Source: Actinomadura logoneensis
Lineage (GTDB): Bacteria; Actinomycetota; Actinomycetes; Streptosporangiales; Streptosporangiaceae
NCBI RefSeq assembly: GCF_003428695.1
Contig: NZ_QURH01000226.1
Location: 1-61,577, forward strand
Length of the DNA stretch: 61,577 nt
Direction of reading: 5' to 3'
In this document: piece after piece, positions 17,613 to 27,577 of the stretch
How the letters are laid out: every line of letters starts with the position of its first letter
How positions within the stretch are numbered: position 1 is the first letter of the stretch
Translations under genes and position numbers: made by a program
Notes under the pieces: generated by a model
Seen by the model: only the letters and a program-made list of their open reading frames with translations
Told to the model about the DNA's origin: nothing
The model's database searches: none

Positions 17613-18092
17613 TCAGATTTTCGCCAATTCGAAGGACGGTTGGGATACGACCTCCCTCAAGCCGTTCAGCTGGTCGCGCGGCAGATAGATCTGGGCATAC
17701 AAAGCGAGCTGCATGCCGCTCTCCTCGTCGTGCACGACGGGGACGGAGATCCTCCATGATCCTTTCTGCCAGCGCACCGTGACCGCTCGGCGGAAGGAGG
17801 TCTCCGCCAGAGCGTTGGTGAGGGCGGTCGCGTCGAGGACCGGCATCTTCAACCAGGCCCAGCCGCGGTAGTACTCCACGTATCCCGCGTGGCCGGTCGG
17901 TTCGCGGTCGGGCTTGCTGTTGCGGGCGGCTTCGGCGTACTCCCCCGAGTCCTGGCAGCAGCCGACCGTGGTCAGCCCGGCCGACCACAGAGCACGCACG
18001 ATGGGGATCATCTCCACGTCGATGAGCGCGGTCGTCCCGTCCGGTGTGAGCAGGCTTTGGGTCGGGTGGATGTTGGGTTCTTGATCAGGCAT
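17613..18092 (-). CDS. CCQD-motif hypothetical protein, copy 2
   Basis: A 159-residue protein from ATG 18092. It has the same architecture as the protein at 16768-17202: a beta strand and helix (ALIDVEMIPIVRALWSAGLT), the VGCCQDSGEYAEA motif, a YYRGWAWLKMP strand, and a C-terminal IYLPRDQLNGLREVV. Twin cysteines in CCQD suggest metal or thiol chemistry, but there is no known precedent that I can name. Only 11 bases separate it from the kinase gene upstream, so it belongs to the radical-SAM operon. A 410-base gap with a stem-loop separates it from its paralogue. It may be dedicated to the peptide pathway or be an independent accessory gene. Confidence 0.65.
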   Translation of the reverse strand: MPDQEPNIHPTQSLLTPDGTTALIDVEMIPIVRALWSAGLTTVGCCQDSGEYAEAARNSKPDREPTGHAGYVEYYRGWAWLKMPVLDATALTNALAETSFRRAVTVRWQKGSWRISVPVVHDEESGMQLALYAQIYLPRDQLNGLREVVSQPSFELAKI

Positions 18093-18103
18093 GGCGGCTT
18101 CTC

Positions 18104-18880
18104 CTATGTGCGGTGCTCCGTCCACCGGTGTGCGGCCTCGGCCATGTCGCGGGTCCACGGTTCGCCGTTGTCGTCGGCGATTCCTCTCCACATCGCTGTC
18201 TGGGTATGGGAGAACTCGGTGACGGCTTGGTGTGGCGCGGAGGACCAGCTCGGCATCCTGGCCGCCCATGTCTCGGCTTCGGCGGGCGTGTGGCCGGACG
18301 CGATGAGCCAGACGACCCAGCAAGCCGGGTCGATCCAGGCGGCGCCGCGTGTGGGCCAGGCCCAGTCGATGATCCAGGCGCTGTCGTCGGTCACCAGGAC
18401 GTTGCTAGGGGTCCACTCGGTGTGGAGCAGTGCGTTACCGGCGAACAGCTCGGGGCGATCGGTGTAGGCGGCCCAGCGTTGTTCGGCCCGCTTGAGTTCG
18501 ATCGGGGGCAGTTCGATGCGTTGTAGTCGCTGCATCGACTCGGTCAGCTTCGGCAGGTCGGCCGAGCCGGGCGCGTAGTCGATGCTCCGGCCAGCGATGT
18601 ACTCGAATCCCAGCAGTGACCAGCCGTCGCCCTGGTGAGACCACAGCAGCTCGGGAGCAATGGGGCGAACGTAGGGGTTGACGAGGCGTTCGCGTTCCTG
18701 GGTCCAAGCGCGCGGGTGGTCCTCACGCAGCCCCTTGACGAACGTCGTACCGGTGTCCGTGCGGATGATGACGGCCACTTCGGAGTTCCGGCCCTGGCTC
18801 ACCGGCTGTGCGTGGCAGACGGGGCCGGTGTGCTGCTCGATGAGGTGGCGGAGGTCTTCCCAGTTGACTCGCTGGATCAC
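18104..18880 (-). CDS. APH-fold phosphotransferase of the radical-SAM operon
   Basis: A 258-residue aminoglycoside-phosphotransferase-fold kinase. The nucleotide-binding lysine is likely in TTFVKGLRED (about residue 50). The catalytic loop is HTEWTPSNVLV, where canonical enzymes have HGDxxxxN. The metal-binding Asp is in WIIDWAWP. The altered HTE in place of HGD lowers confidence that it is an active kinase of the usual kind. It follows the precursor gene by 72 bases, across a hairpin, and continues the operon. In peptide clusters such proteins may phosphorylate the product or act in self-protection. Both are inferences; the substrate is unknown. Confidence 0.8.
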   Translation of the reverse strand: MIQRVNWEDLRHLIEQHTGPVCHAQPVSQGRNSEVAVIIRTDTGTTFVKGLREDHPRAWTQERERLVNPYVRPIAPELLWSHQGDGWSLLGFEYIAGRSIDYAPGSADLPKLTESMQRLQRIELPPIELKRAEQRWAAYTDRPELFAGNALLHTEWTPSNVLVTDDSAWIIDWAWPTRGAAWIDPACWVVWLIASGHTPAEAETWAARMPSWSSAPHQAVTEFSHTQTAMWRGIADDNGEPWTRDMAEAAHRWTEHRT

Positions 18881-18903
18881 TGAGGAACCTTACTGGCGGG
18901 GTG

Positions 18904-18940
18904 CCCGGTGCGGCCCTGGTCGAGAGGGGACCGCACCGGG
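18904..18940 (-). terminator. hairpin directly after the candidate precursor gene
   Basis: CCCGGTGCGG (18904-18913) pairs perfectly with CCGCACCGGG (18931-18940), 13 bases past the precursor stop. Leaky terminators of this kind often raise precursor expression relative to downstream genes in RiPP operons. Confidence 0.65.
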
Positions 18941-18952
18941 CGGTTCGTCGGA

Positions 18953-19090
18953 CTAGTACGGGTTGTCGTTGCCGCAGCCGAGCATGACCTCCGCGGAGGC
19001 GATCGTGTCCATGTCCGGCATGAACACGACCTCCTCCTCGTCAGTCACGACGGGTGCCGGCGGTTCGAGCTCAACCAGCGCGAGTGACAT
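18953..19090 (-). CDS. candidate RiPP precursor peptide (45 residues)
   Basis: A short gene translated from ATG 19090 behind the very good ribosome site AGGAAAGGAG. The leader begins MSLALVELEPPAPVVTDEEE and is hydrophobic then acidic. It continues through VVFMPDMDTIASAEV to the C-terminus MLGCGNDNPY, which ends on Tyr. It overlaps the 3' end of the radical SAM gene by 20 bases and is followed at once by a hairpin and a kinase gene. Size, acidic leader, small C-terminal segment with Cys, Asn, Asp and Tyr, and a SPASM radical SAM partner fit a ribosomally made, post-translationally modified peptide. I cannot assign it to a named class. Cys, Asn, Asp or Tyr in the last eight residues are likely modification sites. 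Confidence 0.72.
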   Translation of the reverse strand: MSLALVELEPPAPVVTDEEEVVFMPDMDTIASAEVMLGCGNDNPY

Positions 19091-20207
19091 CGGAACTCCT
19101 TTCCTGTTTGTGCTGGCAGTAGGTAGCCAGCGGGGCCTTGGCCTTGCGGTAGAGGGTGACCAGGGGCATGCACGTGGTGCAGCGCCCGGCCAAGGTGCAG
19201 CCGGCGCAGCCAGCCTGTCGCTTAAGCAGCCCGTCCGCGATGGCTCCGAGCCGCGCCAACCCCTCGAGCCCTTCGGCGGGCAGTGGAATGCTGGGCTCGC
19301 GGCCGATCTTGCAGATGGACGCCTGTCCCATCGGGTCGATGTGGAACGAGGTGTGTCCGGCGTCGCAGCCGGTGAACGGCCTGCGGTCCGTCAGGTACTC
19401 CGGGGACTGGCTCGGCAGGCTTTCGGCACCGCCGTAGATCGTCGGGGAGATGGAGGAGTACTCGCGGTAGGCCAGGCCGAACCGGTCGGCCAGGCCGCGC
19501 ATCGCATCGATCTCGTGGGCGTTGTCCTGGGTGATGATCAGGCTCAGGTCCAGCGGCAGCCCGGCTTCGGTCGCCGCCTCCAGGCCGCGCATGAACTTAC
19601 GGAAGGCCCCGCGGCGCTGGGTCAGGCCGTCGTAGGAGTCGGCCGTCGCGCCGTACAGGCTCAAGGAGAGCTTGTGCGGACGCCTGGTCGTCAGCAGCTC
19701 CATGATCCGCGGGGCCGCCAGGCGCGACCCGTTGGACAGGACCTCAATCATCATTCCGAAGTCCCAGGCCAGCTCGTAGACCGGGGCGAACAGCCGGTCA
19801 ATCATCGGTTCGCCGCCGGTGAGCTGGCACCACAGCACACCGGCGTCCCGCATGGTGTGCAGGACCGCCTGCCGGTCCTGCCACTCCATGCCCTTGAATT
19901 CCTTCAGGCCCAGGTAGCACATCTTGCAGTCGTAGTTGCAGCCCAGGTTCAGTTCGTAGGACGCGCGGCCGAACCCGAACGCTGAGATGGAACGCACCAG
20001 CAGCGCCTTGCTGGACGGCCGACCGCGCAGGTCGAGACCCCACGCCCGCCGCGCGGTGTCGGCCAGCCACACCGGGACCGGCTCACCGACCGCCGCCGAA
20101 CCGCGCAGCTCGGCGTATTTGCGGTGCGGGATCTTCAACCCACCTCCGTGGCCGGGTCGCAGCACGTAGTACTCGTTGAGGAACGGGCTGACGATCAACT
20201 CGTGCAT
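19071..20207 (-). CDS. radical SAM/SPASM peptide maturase
   Basis: A 378-residue enzyme from ATG 20207 behind AGGGAGG. The first 60 residues (IVSPFLNEYYVLRPGHGGGL onward) may form a peptide-recognition region. The radical SAM core starts LNLGCNYDCKMCYLG with cluster cysteines at about 90, 94 and 97, followed by GGEP at about 131. A C-terminal SPASM domain supplies more cysteines (FTGCDAGHTSF, ASICKIG, CAGCTLAGRCTTC, TYCQHK) for auxiliary Fe-S clusters. Such enzymes make carbon-carbon, ether or thioether crosslinks in peptides. The next gene is the 45-residue candidate precursor, whose start lies inside this gene, so the pair should be co-translated. The chemistry performed is unknown. Confidence 0.9.
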   Translation of the reverse strand: MHELIVSPFLNEYYVLRPGHGGGLKIPHRKYAELRGSAAVGEPVPVWLADTARRAWGLDLRGRPSSKALLVRSISAFGFGRASYELNLGCNYDCKMCYLGLKEFKGMEWQDRQAVLHTMRDAGVLWCQLTGGEPMIDRLFAPVYELAWDFGMMIEVLSNGSRLAAPRIMELLTTRRPHKLSLSLYGATADSYDGLTQRRGAFRKFMRGLEAATEAGLPLDLSLIITQDNAHEIDAMRGLADRFGLAYREYSSISPTIYGGAESLPSQSPEYLTDRRPFTGCDAGHTSFHIDPMGQASICKIGREPSIPLPAEGLEGLARLGAIADGLLKRQAGCAGCTLAGRCTTCMPLVTLYRKAKAPLATYCQHKQERSSDVTRAG

Positions 20208-20299
20208 CGGGCCTCCCTGAACCTTGGTCGCGTCGTCAGTGGCGACTCGTCCGCTGCGGAACGTTCGGTCACTGGCGGAGAGCTTTGCTCGTCGTCCAT
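20195..20299 (-). CDS. possible 34-residue coupling ORF before the radical SAM gene
   Basis: The stop of the 103-residue gene and an ATG share bases (TGATG at 20297-20301). The short frame then runs over the radical SAM start and stops at 20195. It encodes MDDEQSSPPVTERSAADESP and a short basic tail. It may serve only to carry ribosomes to the radical SAM start, or be chance. There is no separate ribosome site. Confidence 0.3.
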   Translation of the reverse strand: MDDEQSSPPVTERSAADESPLTTRPRFREARCTS

Positions 20300-20610
20300 C
20301 AGCTCACCGAGGTTGTGTCGGCCCGGGCCGTGTCGGCAGCTTCCTGCGGGACGCCGATGATCTGGCGCGCGAGCTCGTTGGCGTCTGGCGAGAAGAGCAG
20401 GCCGAAGTTGAAGCCGGCCGACACGGTGGTGTAGTGCTTGCCGCACTCGCCGTAAACGACGCGCCAACCGTGGAGCATCGCTTCCAACCGCGCGACACTC
20501 GCTGCTTGCGGTGCCGACTTGTCCTGCTGTTCGCGAGGAGGAACGGCAAACGCGGACTCAGGACGTTGGTGTCCTGTCGTAGGTTGTGGCTGAACGGGAG
20601 GCACGCTCAT
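20299..20610 (-). CDS. small hypothetical protein heading the radical-SAM operon
   Basis: A 103-residue protein from ATG 20610. The first half is Pro/Gln-rich and looks disordered. The second half has a compact folded-looking segment, LEAMLHGWRVVYGECGKHYT followed by TVSAGFNFGLLFSPDANELA. I do not recognise the family. As the first gene of the minus-strand operon, tightly followed by the radical SAM gene, it is a candidate peptide-binding partner or a second substrate. It has no signal peptide or membrane segment. Its only Cys lies in the YGECGKHY stretch. Confidence 0.6.
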   Translation of the reverse strand: MSVPPVQPQPTTGHQRPESAFAVPPREQQDKSAPQAASVARLEAMLHGWRVVYGECGKHYTTVSAGFNFGLLFSPDANELARQIIGVPQEAADTARADTTSVS

Positions 20611-20909
20611 GGGTGAGGGTCCTGACGGGTGAGTAGGCATCCGGTTCTGACGAAGCGCGGTGACCACCCTCGGCGGTGATCAGCTGACCGCCGGCTGACC
20701 GGCGAGCCCCTGAACTGTGCCTCTCAGCTGCACGGCTGCCAATCGCGCCTCATCCACGCATTCGCTGAATCCGAGTCCGCTCCACGGAAAGCGCTGCCGT
20801 ATCCGCGCCTGCTCAACGGAAATCTCGGCGACTCACTCACAGTCCGAGACCGCGGGGGCGCGGTCTCCTACCCTGGAGGTAGGGGAAGCCTGATCCCGTC
20901 GGAGGCGAC
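20611..20909. promoter_or_regulatory. divergent promoter region, radical-SAM operon versus XRE regulator
   Basis: A 299-base gap between divergent genes. Near the XRE start lies a stem-loop: GAGACCGCG (20846-20854) pairs with CGCGGTCTC (20859-20867). A second short dyad CCTACC...GGTAGG follows. These may form an operator or leader structure. The promoter of the peptide operon must be here. Confidence 0.5.
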
Positions 20910-22446
<1,537 letters not shown>

Positions 22447-22454
<8 letters not shown>

Positions 22455-23361
22455 ATCACTGGCCGGCGTCGCCAGCCTCGCCGACCGCGCTCAACAGATT
22501 CTGCACACCGCGTGCCAAACCGTCGGGCTGGACCACCGTGGTGCCGAGCTCCTACGGCTGCGCAGCAACGCCGTCTACAAGCTCAAAGACCCGATCATCG
22601 TCCGGATCGCCACCGCACCCACCGCCGCCGAGCGGCTGCCCGCCGTCCTGGCCGTCACGCGCTGGCTCGACCAACACGGCTTCCCCGCCGTCCGACCAGC
22701 CGACCACATCGCCGACCAGCCAGTGATGTGCACCGGCGTCGCGGTCACCTTCTGGGACTACGTGCCATGCAGCGACGTCCCCTCCACCACAAGCGAACTC
22801 GGCCGCCTCCTGCGCGACCTGCACGCCTACCCCGCCCCACCGATCTCGCTCCGTAGCCTGGACGATCCGTTGGCCAGTCTCCGCGCCAACCTCCGGCAGC
22901 ATCCCGAGAGCCTCACACCCGGCGAACGCGATTGGCTGAGCCATCGCATCAACGACCTCACCGAGCAATGGAAGCAGCTGCCGTTCGCCGGGCCTCCCGC
23001 CCTGGTGCACGGCGACGCGTGGATCGACAACCTGTTCCGCCACCACGACGGCCACGTCGTCCTGGGCGACTGGGACAGCGTCGCCCTCGGACCCCGCGAA
23101 TGGGACCTGATCCACAGCTACCACGGCCAGGCCCGCTTCGGCCTCAGCCAGCGTGACGTGGACTCCTTCGCCACCGCCTACGGCTACGACCTGCGCACAT
23201 GGCCCGGCTACGAAGCGCTCCAACGCATCCGCGACCTCTACGCCGTCGGCATCCACATCCGCAACGCCCACGGCGACCCCTTCTCCCGCCAAGAACTCCC
23301 GCGCCGGATGCGCTCCCTCATCGAAGGCACCACCGACCGCTGGCACATGAAACCCACCTGA
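22447..23361 (+). CDS. APH-fold phosphotransferase coupled to the XRE regulator
   Basis: A 304-residue aminoglycoside-phosphotransferase-fold protein starting at ATG 22447 inside the end of the XRE gene. The catalytic loop is canonical, ALVHGDAWIDNLFRHHDGHV, and the metal site is LGDWDSVALGPREWDL. So unlike the kinase at 18104-18880 it keeps all the usual active-site residues. XRE-TPR plus phosphotransferase pairs recur in actinomycetes. The substrate could be a small molecule, including the product or an intermediate of the neighbouring peptide pathway. It is not evidence of aminoglycoside resistance by itself. Confidence 0.85.
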
Positions 23362-24071
23362 CCGCCAAACTGAACCCAGGGCTGGGGTTGCGCTGCGAGA
23401 CAAATGCCAACATCTCCGCAGGGCCGTTCGAGGAGACCACGGAACTCTCCTCGGGAAAAACACCGGCGAGGGATACCGTCCGCTTGAGCGGTACGCCACC
23501 GGCTACCGAGACCCCGACATCAATCGTGCCTTCAGCAAAGAACTCGTCCCCGCGGAACTGACCGCACCGGAACTCGCCCACCAGCGGCTTTGATCGCCCA
23601 CGGTTGAAGGCCGTCACGTCCAGCCCGAGCCGAACAGCAGCGGCCACGACCTCCCGCCCGACGAACCAGGCCTCCCAAGACCAAGACCCGCATAGCGCCA
23701 TTGAACACTCCAGCGGGGTCGAAGTGGTCGACCTTCCTTCCGACGCGGCTGCCGACCTGTACGCACTGGAGGCCAAGCATGACGGCCCCACCACCATCGT
23801 CATGCTGAACGAGGCGCCACCGTCTACATCCCCGCATACACCGAGCCGCCCTACAAGCTGCAACCAGTGTCCAGCCTCGAAGATTCACTGACCGCATCTC
23901 AAAGCATGAACCGCCTCGGAATTGAGATGTTATGTCCGCATCGAAACATTGGCGCCCTTGGCCTCAACGACAACCCCGTTGAATGTCGATCATCCAAATC
24001 CGATCAACGCACTGAAGACCCTCACTGCATCACATGAGAGGTAATAGCATACGGACGCGTGGGCGCGCCCT
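23362..24071. pseudogene. decayed coding sequence, several frame-broken fragments
   Basis: No intact gene. On the minus strand around 23600-23696, MRVLVLGG and, after a frame change, FVGREVVAAAVRLGLDVTAF then NRGRS resemble the N-terminus of an NAD-dependent epimerase or reductase. On the plus strand, fragments near 23500-23594 (TGYRDPDINRAFSKELVPAE) and 23700-23925 look codon-like but are interrupted. I read this as remnants of at least two genes. Confidence 0.45.
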
Positions 24072-25517
24072 TCAATCGAATAGGCGAGACCTCGGTTCGT
24101 CGAGTACGTTCGGGTAAGTGATCAACTGATCGACGGGCCATTTGCGGTGACGCTGCCCCGCCTTCTCGACCGCATGCACGAGCTTGAGCCAACTAGTGTG
24201 CATTAATTGGCCCGTGAGTTGGAGTGTTGCAGCCTCAATGGCTACCTCGTTGAGGAGCTTATCGCGGACGGATTCATAGGCGTTTGGCTTCAGCAATTTC
24301 GCTAGCACAGGGAGGCGGAGGCCATCTGCCAAAAAGGCGGGGACGAAGCCGACCCAAGCTCGGACGCCTTCGCTTTCAAGCCAGGTGCACTCGTACACGA
24401 GGGTGGTTGCTACCGCCAGGGCCTGATCTGCGGTGCAGCGATCAGTCCACAGGCACAAACGCGGAGAGTGCAAGTAGCTGTGGGCAGCAATGCCGCTCAG
24501 GAAAGAGCGCCATGCAGTTTCAACTGAACGCAGTGCCGGGGCCGCGGAATTTAGGTGAGCTGCCAGGTTTCTCCGTTCTTCCCATCGCCCGGGGAAGTCG
24601 GGACCCATCTCAATCCACCCACGCGCCGCCGCGAGTGCCGAATTACTGCCGGACGGGCAGGTCGTCCACGAGCTAGATCTAAGGTCCTGCAGCCAATAAT
24701 ATGTCAAGGAAGCTTTGGGACCGTCAATCGCCGCCAGGATGGCCCGACGAATTTCCGGCGCGTCGGAAGTAGCAGTGAGGGCGGCATCGATTCCAGCGAG
24801 CACTAGATCACGATAGGCTCGACCAGTTCCGACCGGCCCTCGGTACTGCTTGTATTCGTACCCGTCCAACACAATGTGGACTGCTGCCGCGAAGGCCAGT
24901 GCCCGCTGGGCCTGGTCATTTTCTCGCGTGAGAATATCCCGGCACCGTTCGGCCGACGCGGTTGCCCGGTCGGTAGCGTCCTGGTTGAGCGATCTCAGTA
25001 GCGGATGCACCGCGCAGGGGGTTGATGCGCGCTCACGGCCGAATAGATCAGGGTAGAGGAGTTCGATGACCTTTCCCCACGGAACGTCGAGGAGCTGCGG
25101 CTCGCCGAAACTATCTAGGGCCAAGGCTGTAGATTCGGCTGCAATTGCGTAGGCTTGGGCCTTAGCGACGATCTCGGCGTCCGTCAAATAGGCGCCGACC
25201 TCGGCACCATCCGTATGGGGATCGCTGATATAGAGGCAGTGTAGGTCGTGGTCTTTACTGAAGACCTCGCCAAGTGTCGTTCCTTGCGGCAAGCCGATCG
25301 GCACCGGGATTGGCGTGCTGCGTTGGAGGCTAGGACAGTCCCTCGCCCCGTGGAGCTTCTGGCCCGTTCGAGACTTCCACACGGTGATCTGCCTGCCAGA
25401 TAGTGGACCAGCAGGGAGGTCAGCGGCACGTCGTACGAGGTGATGGCTCACGGTCGCCAAGTCTACAAAATAACTCGTTCTCGGTGTGCTGTTATCGTGT
25501 CTCGCATCCAAGATCAT
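24072..25517 (-). CDS. large hypothetical protein next to ABC-3C system II
   Basis: A 481-residue protein with no family that I recognise. An N-terminal segment has a possible metal-binding pattern, KLHGARDCPSL then HDLHCLYIS (about residues 54-96). The rest is mostly helical, with several Trp and Leu-rich helices (YLHSPRLCLWTDRCTADQAL, then TLVYECTWLESEGV) and a C-terminal region rich in Ala and Leu. It has no signal peptide or clear transmembrane segment. Base composition is lower in GC than the chromosome and similar to the ABC-3C genes, so it probably arrived with the island. About 305 bases separate it from the ABC-3C ATPase gene on the same strand, so co-transcription is uncertain. Confidence 0.65.
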   Translation of the reverse strand: MILDARHDNSTPRTSYFVDLATVSHHLVRRAADLPAGPLSGRQITVWKSRTGQKLHGARDCPSLQRSTPIPVPIGLPQGTTLGEVFSKDHDLHCLYISDPHTDGAEVGAYLTDAEIVAKAQAYAIAAESTALALDSFGEPQLLDVPWGKVIELLYPDLFGRERASTPCAVHPLLRSLNQDATDRATASAERCRDILTRENDQAQRALAFAAAVHIVLDGYEYKQYRGPVGTGRAYRDLVLAGIDAALTATSDAPEIRRAILAAIDGPKASLTYYWLQDLRSSSWTTCPSGSNSALAAARGWIEMGPDFPGRWEERRNLAAHLNSAAPALRSVETAWRSFLSGIAAHSYLHSPRLCLWTDRCTADQALAVATTLVYECTWLESEGVRAWVGFVPAFLADGLRLPVLAKLLKPNAYESVRDKLLNEVAIEAATLQLTGQLMHTSWLKLVHAVEKAGQRHRKWPVDQLITYPNVLDEPRSRLFD

Positions 25518-25822
25518 TCGACCGAGCCCCTCCCCCCACCATCTGGAGCCTCATCCTCCCGGTCTGCTGACGCTCACAGAGGTAGGCCATTCACTCAATT
25601 CCCCAGGTGTAAGGGTTGAGCAGCCGTGGTGCCGGGAGTCGCCGCGATCGTGTGCGATCACAGCCCGCCCGGAACCCTCGGGTCCGTTGGTTTCGTCAGG
25701 ACATGCTGTCGGTGGCGTCGTCGATAGTGAACCGCAAGATTCTACTCCCACGATTTCTTTAGCCTTCAGCTAACATGTCCTCGACATCCTGGGATGGCCA
25801 ACCTAATTAAACGCGCGAGCAA
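25518..25822. other. intergenic stretch, nothing recognised
   Basis: 305 bases between two minus-strand genes, holding the likely promoter of the 481-residue gene. No supported gene or strong hairpin. Confidence 0.35.
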
Positions 25823-27577
25823 TCAGAACCGAAAACCGAAGAGACCGCCGTCAGGTTGGTCGGTGAGGCGTGGTTCCAGCACATAGGGATTGGGATCGAA
25901 GCCCTTGGCCTCTGCTTTGCGCAGATCGTCGGTGTTCATGGTGACGATGTACTGCATGGCCTCGTCGGACATGACATCAGCGGCAAGTTGTAGAGCGGCC
26001 GAGACCTGGCGTTCGTCGACGCCGTCATAGAGGTGGCTGTCGTGCACCAAAAAATCGGGGCCCCTGCTGTGGCGGTGCGCGATGATCGCTGCAGTCAGGT
26101 CGAAGCAGAAGATGACCATGTTGTGGATTCCGCGGCTGCCGTCTGCGTCGATGCGGGTCTCGATGTCCAAGCGCTGCTTACGGGCCTCAAAGGCGAGGTA
26201 GGGATTGTGGCTCTGGCCGTAGAGCTGGCGCGCAAAGATGTTGAACAAACGGCTGGCCTCGGACGTGATCTCTGCCCGGTGGTTGAGATCGTCGGCCAGC
26301 GCCGATTCCAGTTCCAGTCGTCGGCCTTCGATCTCGCGGCGGCTGGCCTCCAGCGTCTGTGCAGCCTGGAAACGGTTCCGCAATGCTTCCAGAGTCGCCT
26401 CCTCGCGGGCCAGGACGGACTGAAGCGAGGTGAGGGCGTCCAGAGCACCCCCCTGGTTCAGGGTCTGCAGGATCGAGGCGAGCCGTTGTCCGAGTTGTTC
26501 GCGTTCACGCTCGCGTTCGGCCAGGCGCTGCTCCAGGCGGTCGGTTTCCTCGCGTAGTTGCTTCTCCCGGTTGCGAACGACGGTCTCATGGAAAGCGCGC
26601 ACCTCGTCGAAGCGCCGCCGGACCTCGCCACTCAGCACGAGATTGAGCTGCTGGAATGCCTGTTCGAGATAGCGATCGTCGGGTTCTGCAGCATCGGTGG
26701 TAGCCCGCACCATCTGCTGGAGATTGTGGCGCTCGACCTCGTCCAGGTCGCGCAGTTCACGGATCTGCCGATCCAACGCATCGGCCTCCCTGCGCAGGTC
26801 CTCATACCCCGGAACGACTTGGAACTGCTGGATCTGAGCGCGGAGTTCGGTGATCCGCTGCTCGACCGCGGTGATCTCGCCGCGCAGCTCGGCGGACCGT
26901 CCGACGATCTTGCCCCACACGGGGTCCTTGGCGGCCTCAACGAGCTTCTTGCGGGTTGCGTCCTGCTGGGACAGCGTTCGGTACTCGGTGACCAGGCCGA
27001 CGTCTAGGCCGAACAGATGGCTGAGCGAGATCATCGCTTCGTGAGGTGACTGCCCGGAGAAGGAGCTCGTTGGCTGCAGGAAGCCGCCGGCGTCCACGCG
27101 TCGGATCGCGAACGACAGCAGGGTACGGCCGCTGACTGGGGAGCCGGGAGAGGCCACCCGATACAGGTCTCGTTCGATGACCCACTGCCAGTCCTTAAGC
27201 GTGATCTCGGCCCCGAGCGCGTCATCGAAGAGGCGGTCGGGCTGATCGAGGCCTGGACGGCGCGACACGTCGGGTTGCAGATAGACCTTGGGTGACGCCG
27301 GGCGGCGTTCGATCGTGAGAGGCTCGGCCCGCCGGGGCCAGTCCATGACCAGGCGAAACTGATGCCTGGCCAGGGCCTTGTGACTCCATAGCGAGTTCTT
27401 ACGGGTGGTAGCGCCCAGCAGGTAGTGCAGGAGCTCCACGGCGCTGGATTTGCCGACGCCGTTACGGCTGTCGGTGTCGGATGATCGATCTGTGCGATCG
27501 GCGATGAGCAGATTCAGCCCTGGCCGGAAGTGCAGGTCTTTGAACCGCTCGTCATCAGACTGGAGACTACGCAGCAT
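25823..27577 (-). CDS. ABC-3C system II ATPase (DUF2326-like)
   Basis: A 584-residue SMC/Rad50-like ATPase. The Walker A is in SRNGVGKSSAVELL (about residues 38-51). A long coiled coil follows (about 210-420, with runs such as EQRLAEREREREQLGQRLAS). The C-terminal Walker B region is GPDFLVHDSHLYDGVDERQ. The closing part, with MQYIVTMNTDDLRKAE, matches the DUF2326 type of ABC-3C ATPases as I recall it. It is distinct in sequence from the ATPase at 5954-7786 and lacks that protein's Cys hook. It is the last gene of a three-gene minus-strand operon and overlaps the middle component by 11 bases. Confidence 0.82.
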   Translation of the reverse strand: MLRSLQSDDERFKDLHFRPGLNLLIADRTDRSSDTDSRNGVGKSSAVELLHYLLGATTRKNSLWSHKALARHQFRLVMDWPRRAEPLTIERRPASPKVYLQPDVSRRPGLDQPDRLFDDALGAEITLKDWQWVIERDLYRVASPGSPVSGRTLLSFAIRRVDAGGFLQPTSSFSGQSPHEAMISLSHLFGLDVGLVTEYRTLSQQDATRKKLVEAAKDPVWGKIVGRSAELRGEITAVEQRITELRAQIQQFQVVPGYEDLRREADALDRQIRELRDLDEVERHNLQQMVRATTDAAEPDDRYLEQAFQQLNLVLSGEVRRRFDEVRAFHETVVRNREKQLREETDRLEQRLAEREREREQLGQRLASILQTLNQGGALDALTSLQSVLAREEATLEALRNRFQAAQTLEASRREIEGRRLELESALADDLNHRAEITSEASRLFNIFARQLYGQSHNPYLAFEARKQRLDIETRIDADGSRGIHNMVIFCFDLTAAIIAHRHSRGPDFLVHDSHLYDGVDERQVSAALQLAADVMSDEAMQYIVTMNTDDLRKAEAKGFDPNPYVLEPRLTDQPDGGLFGFRF

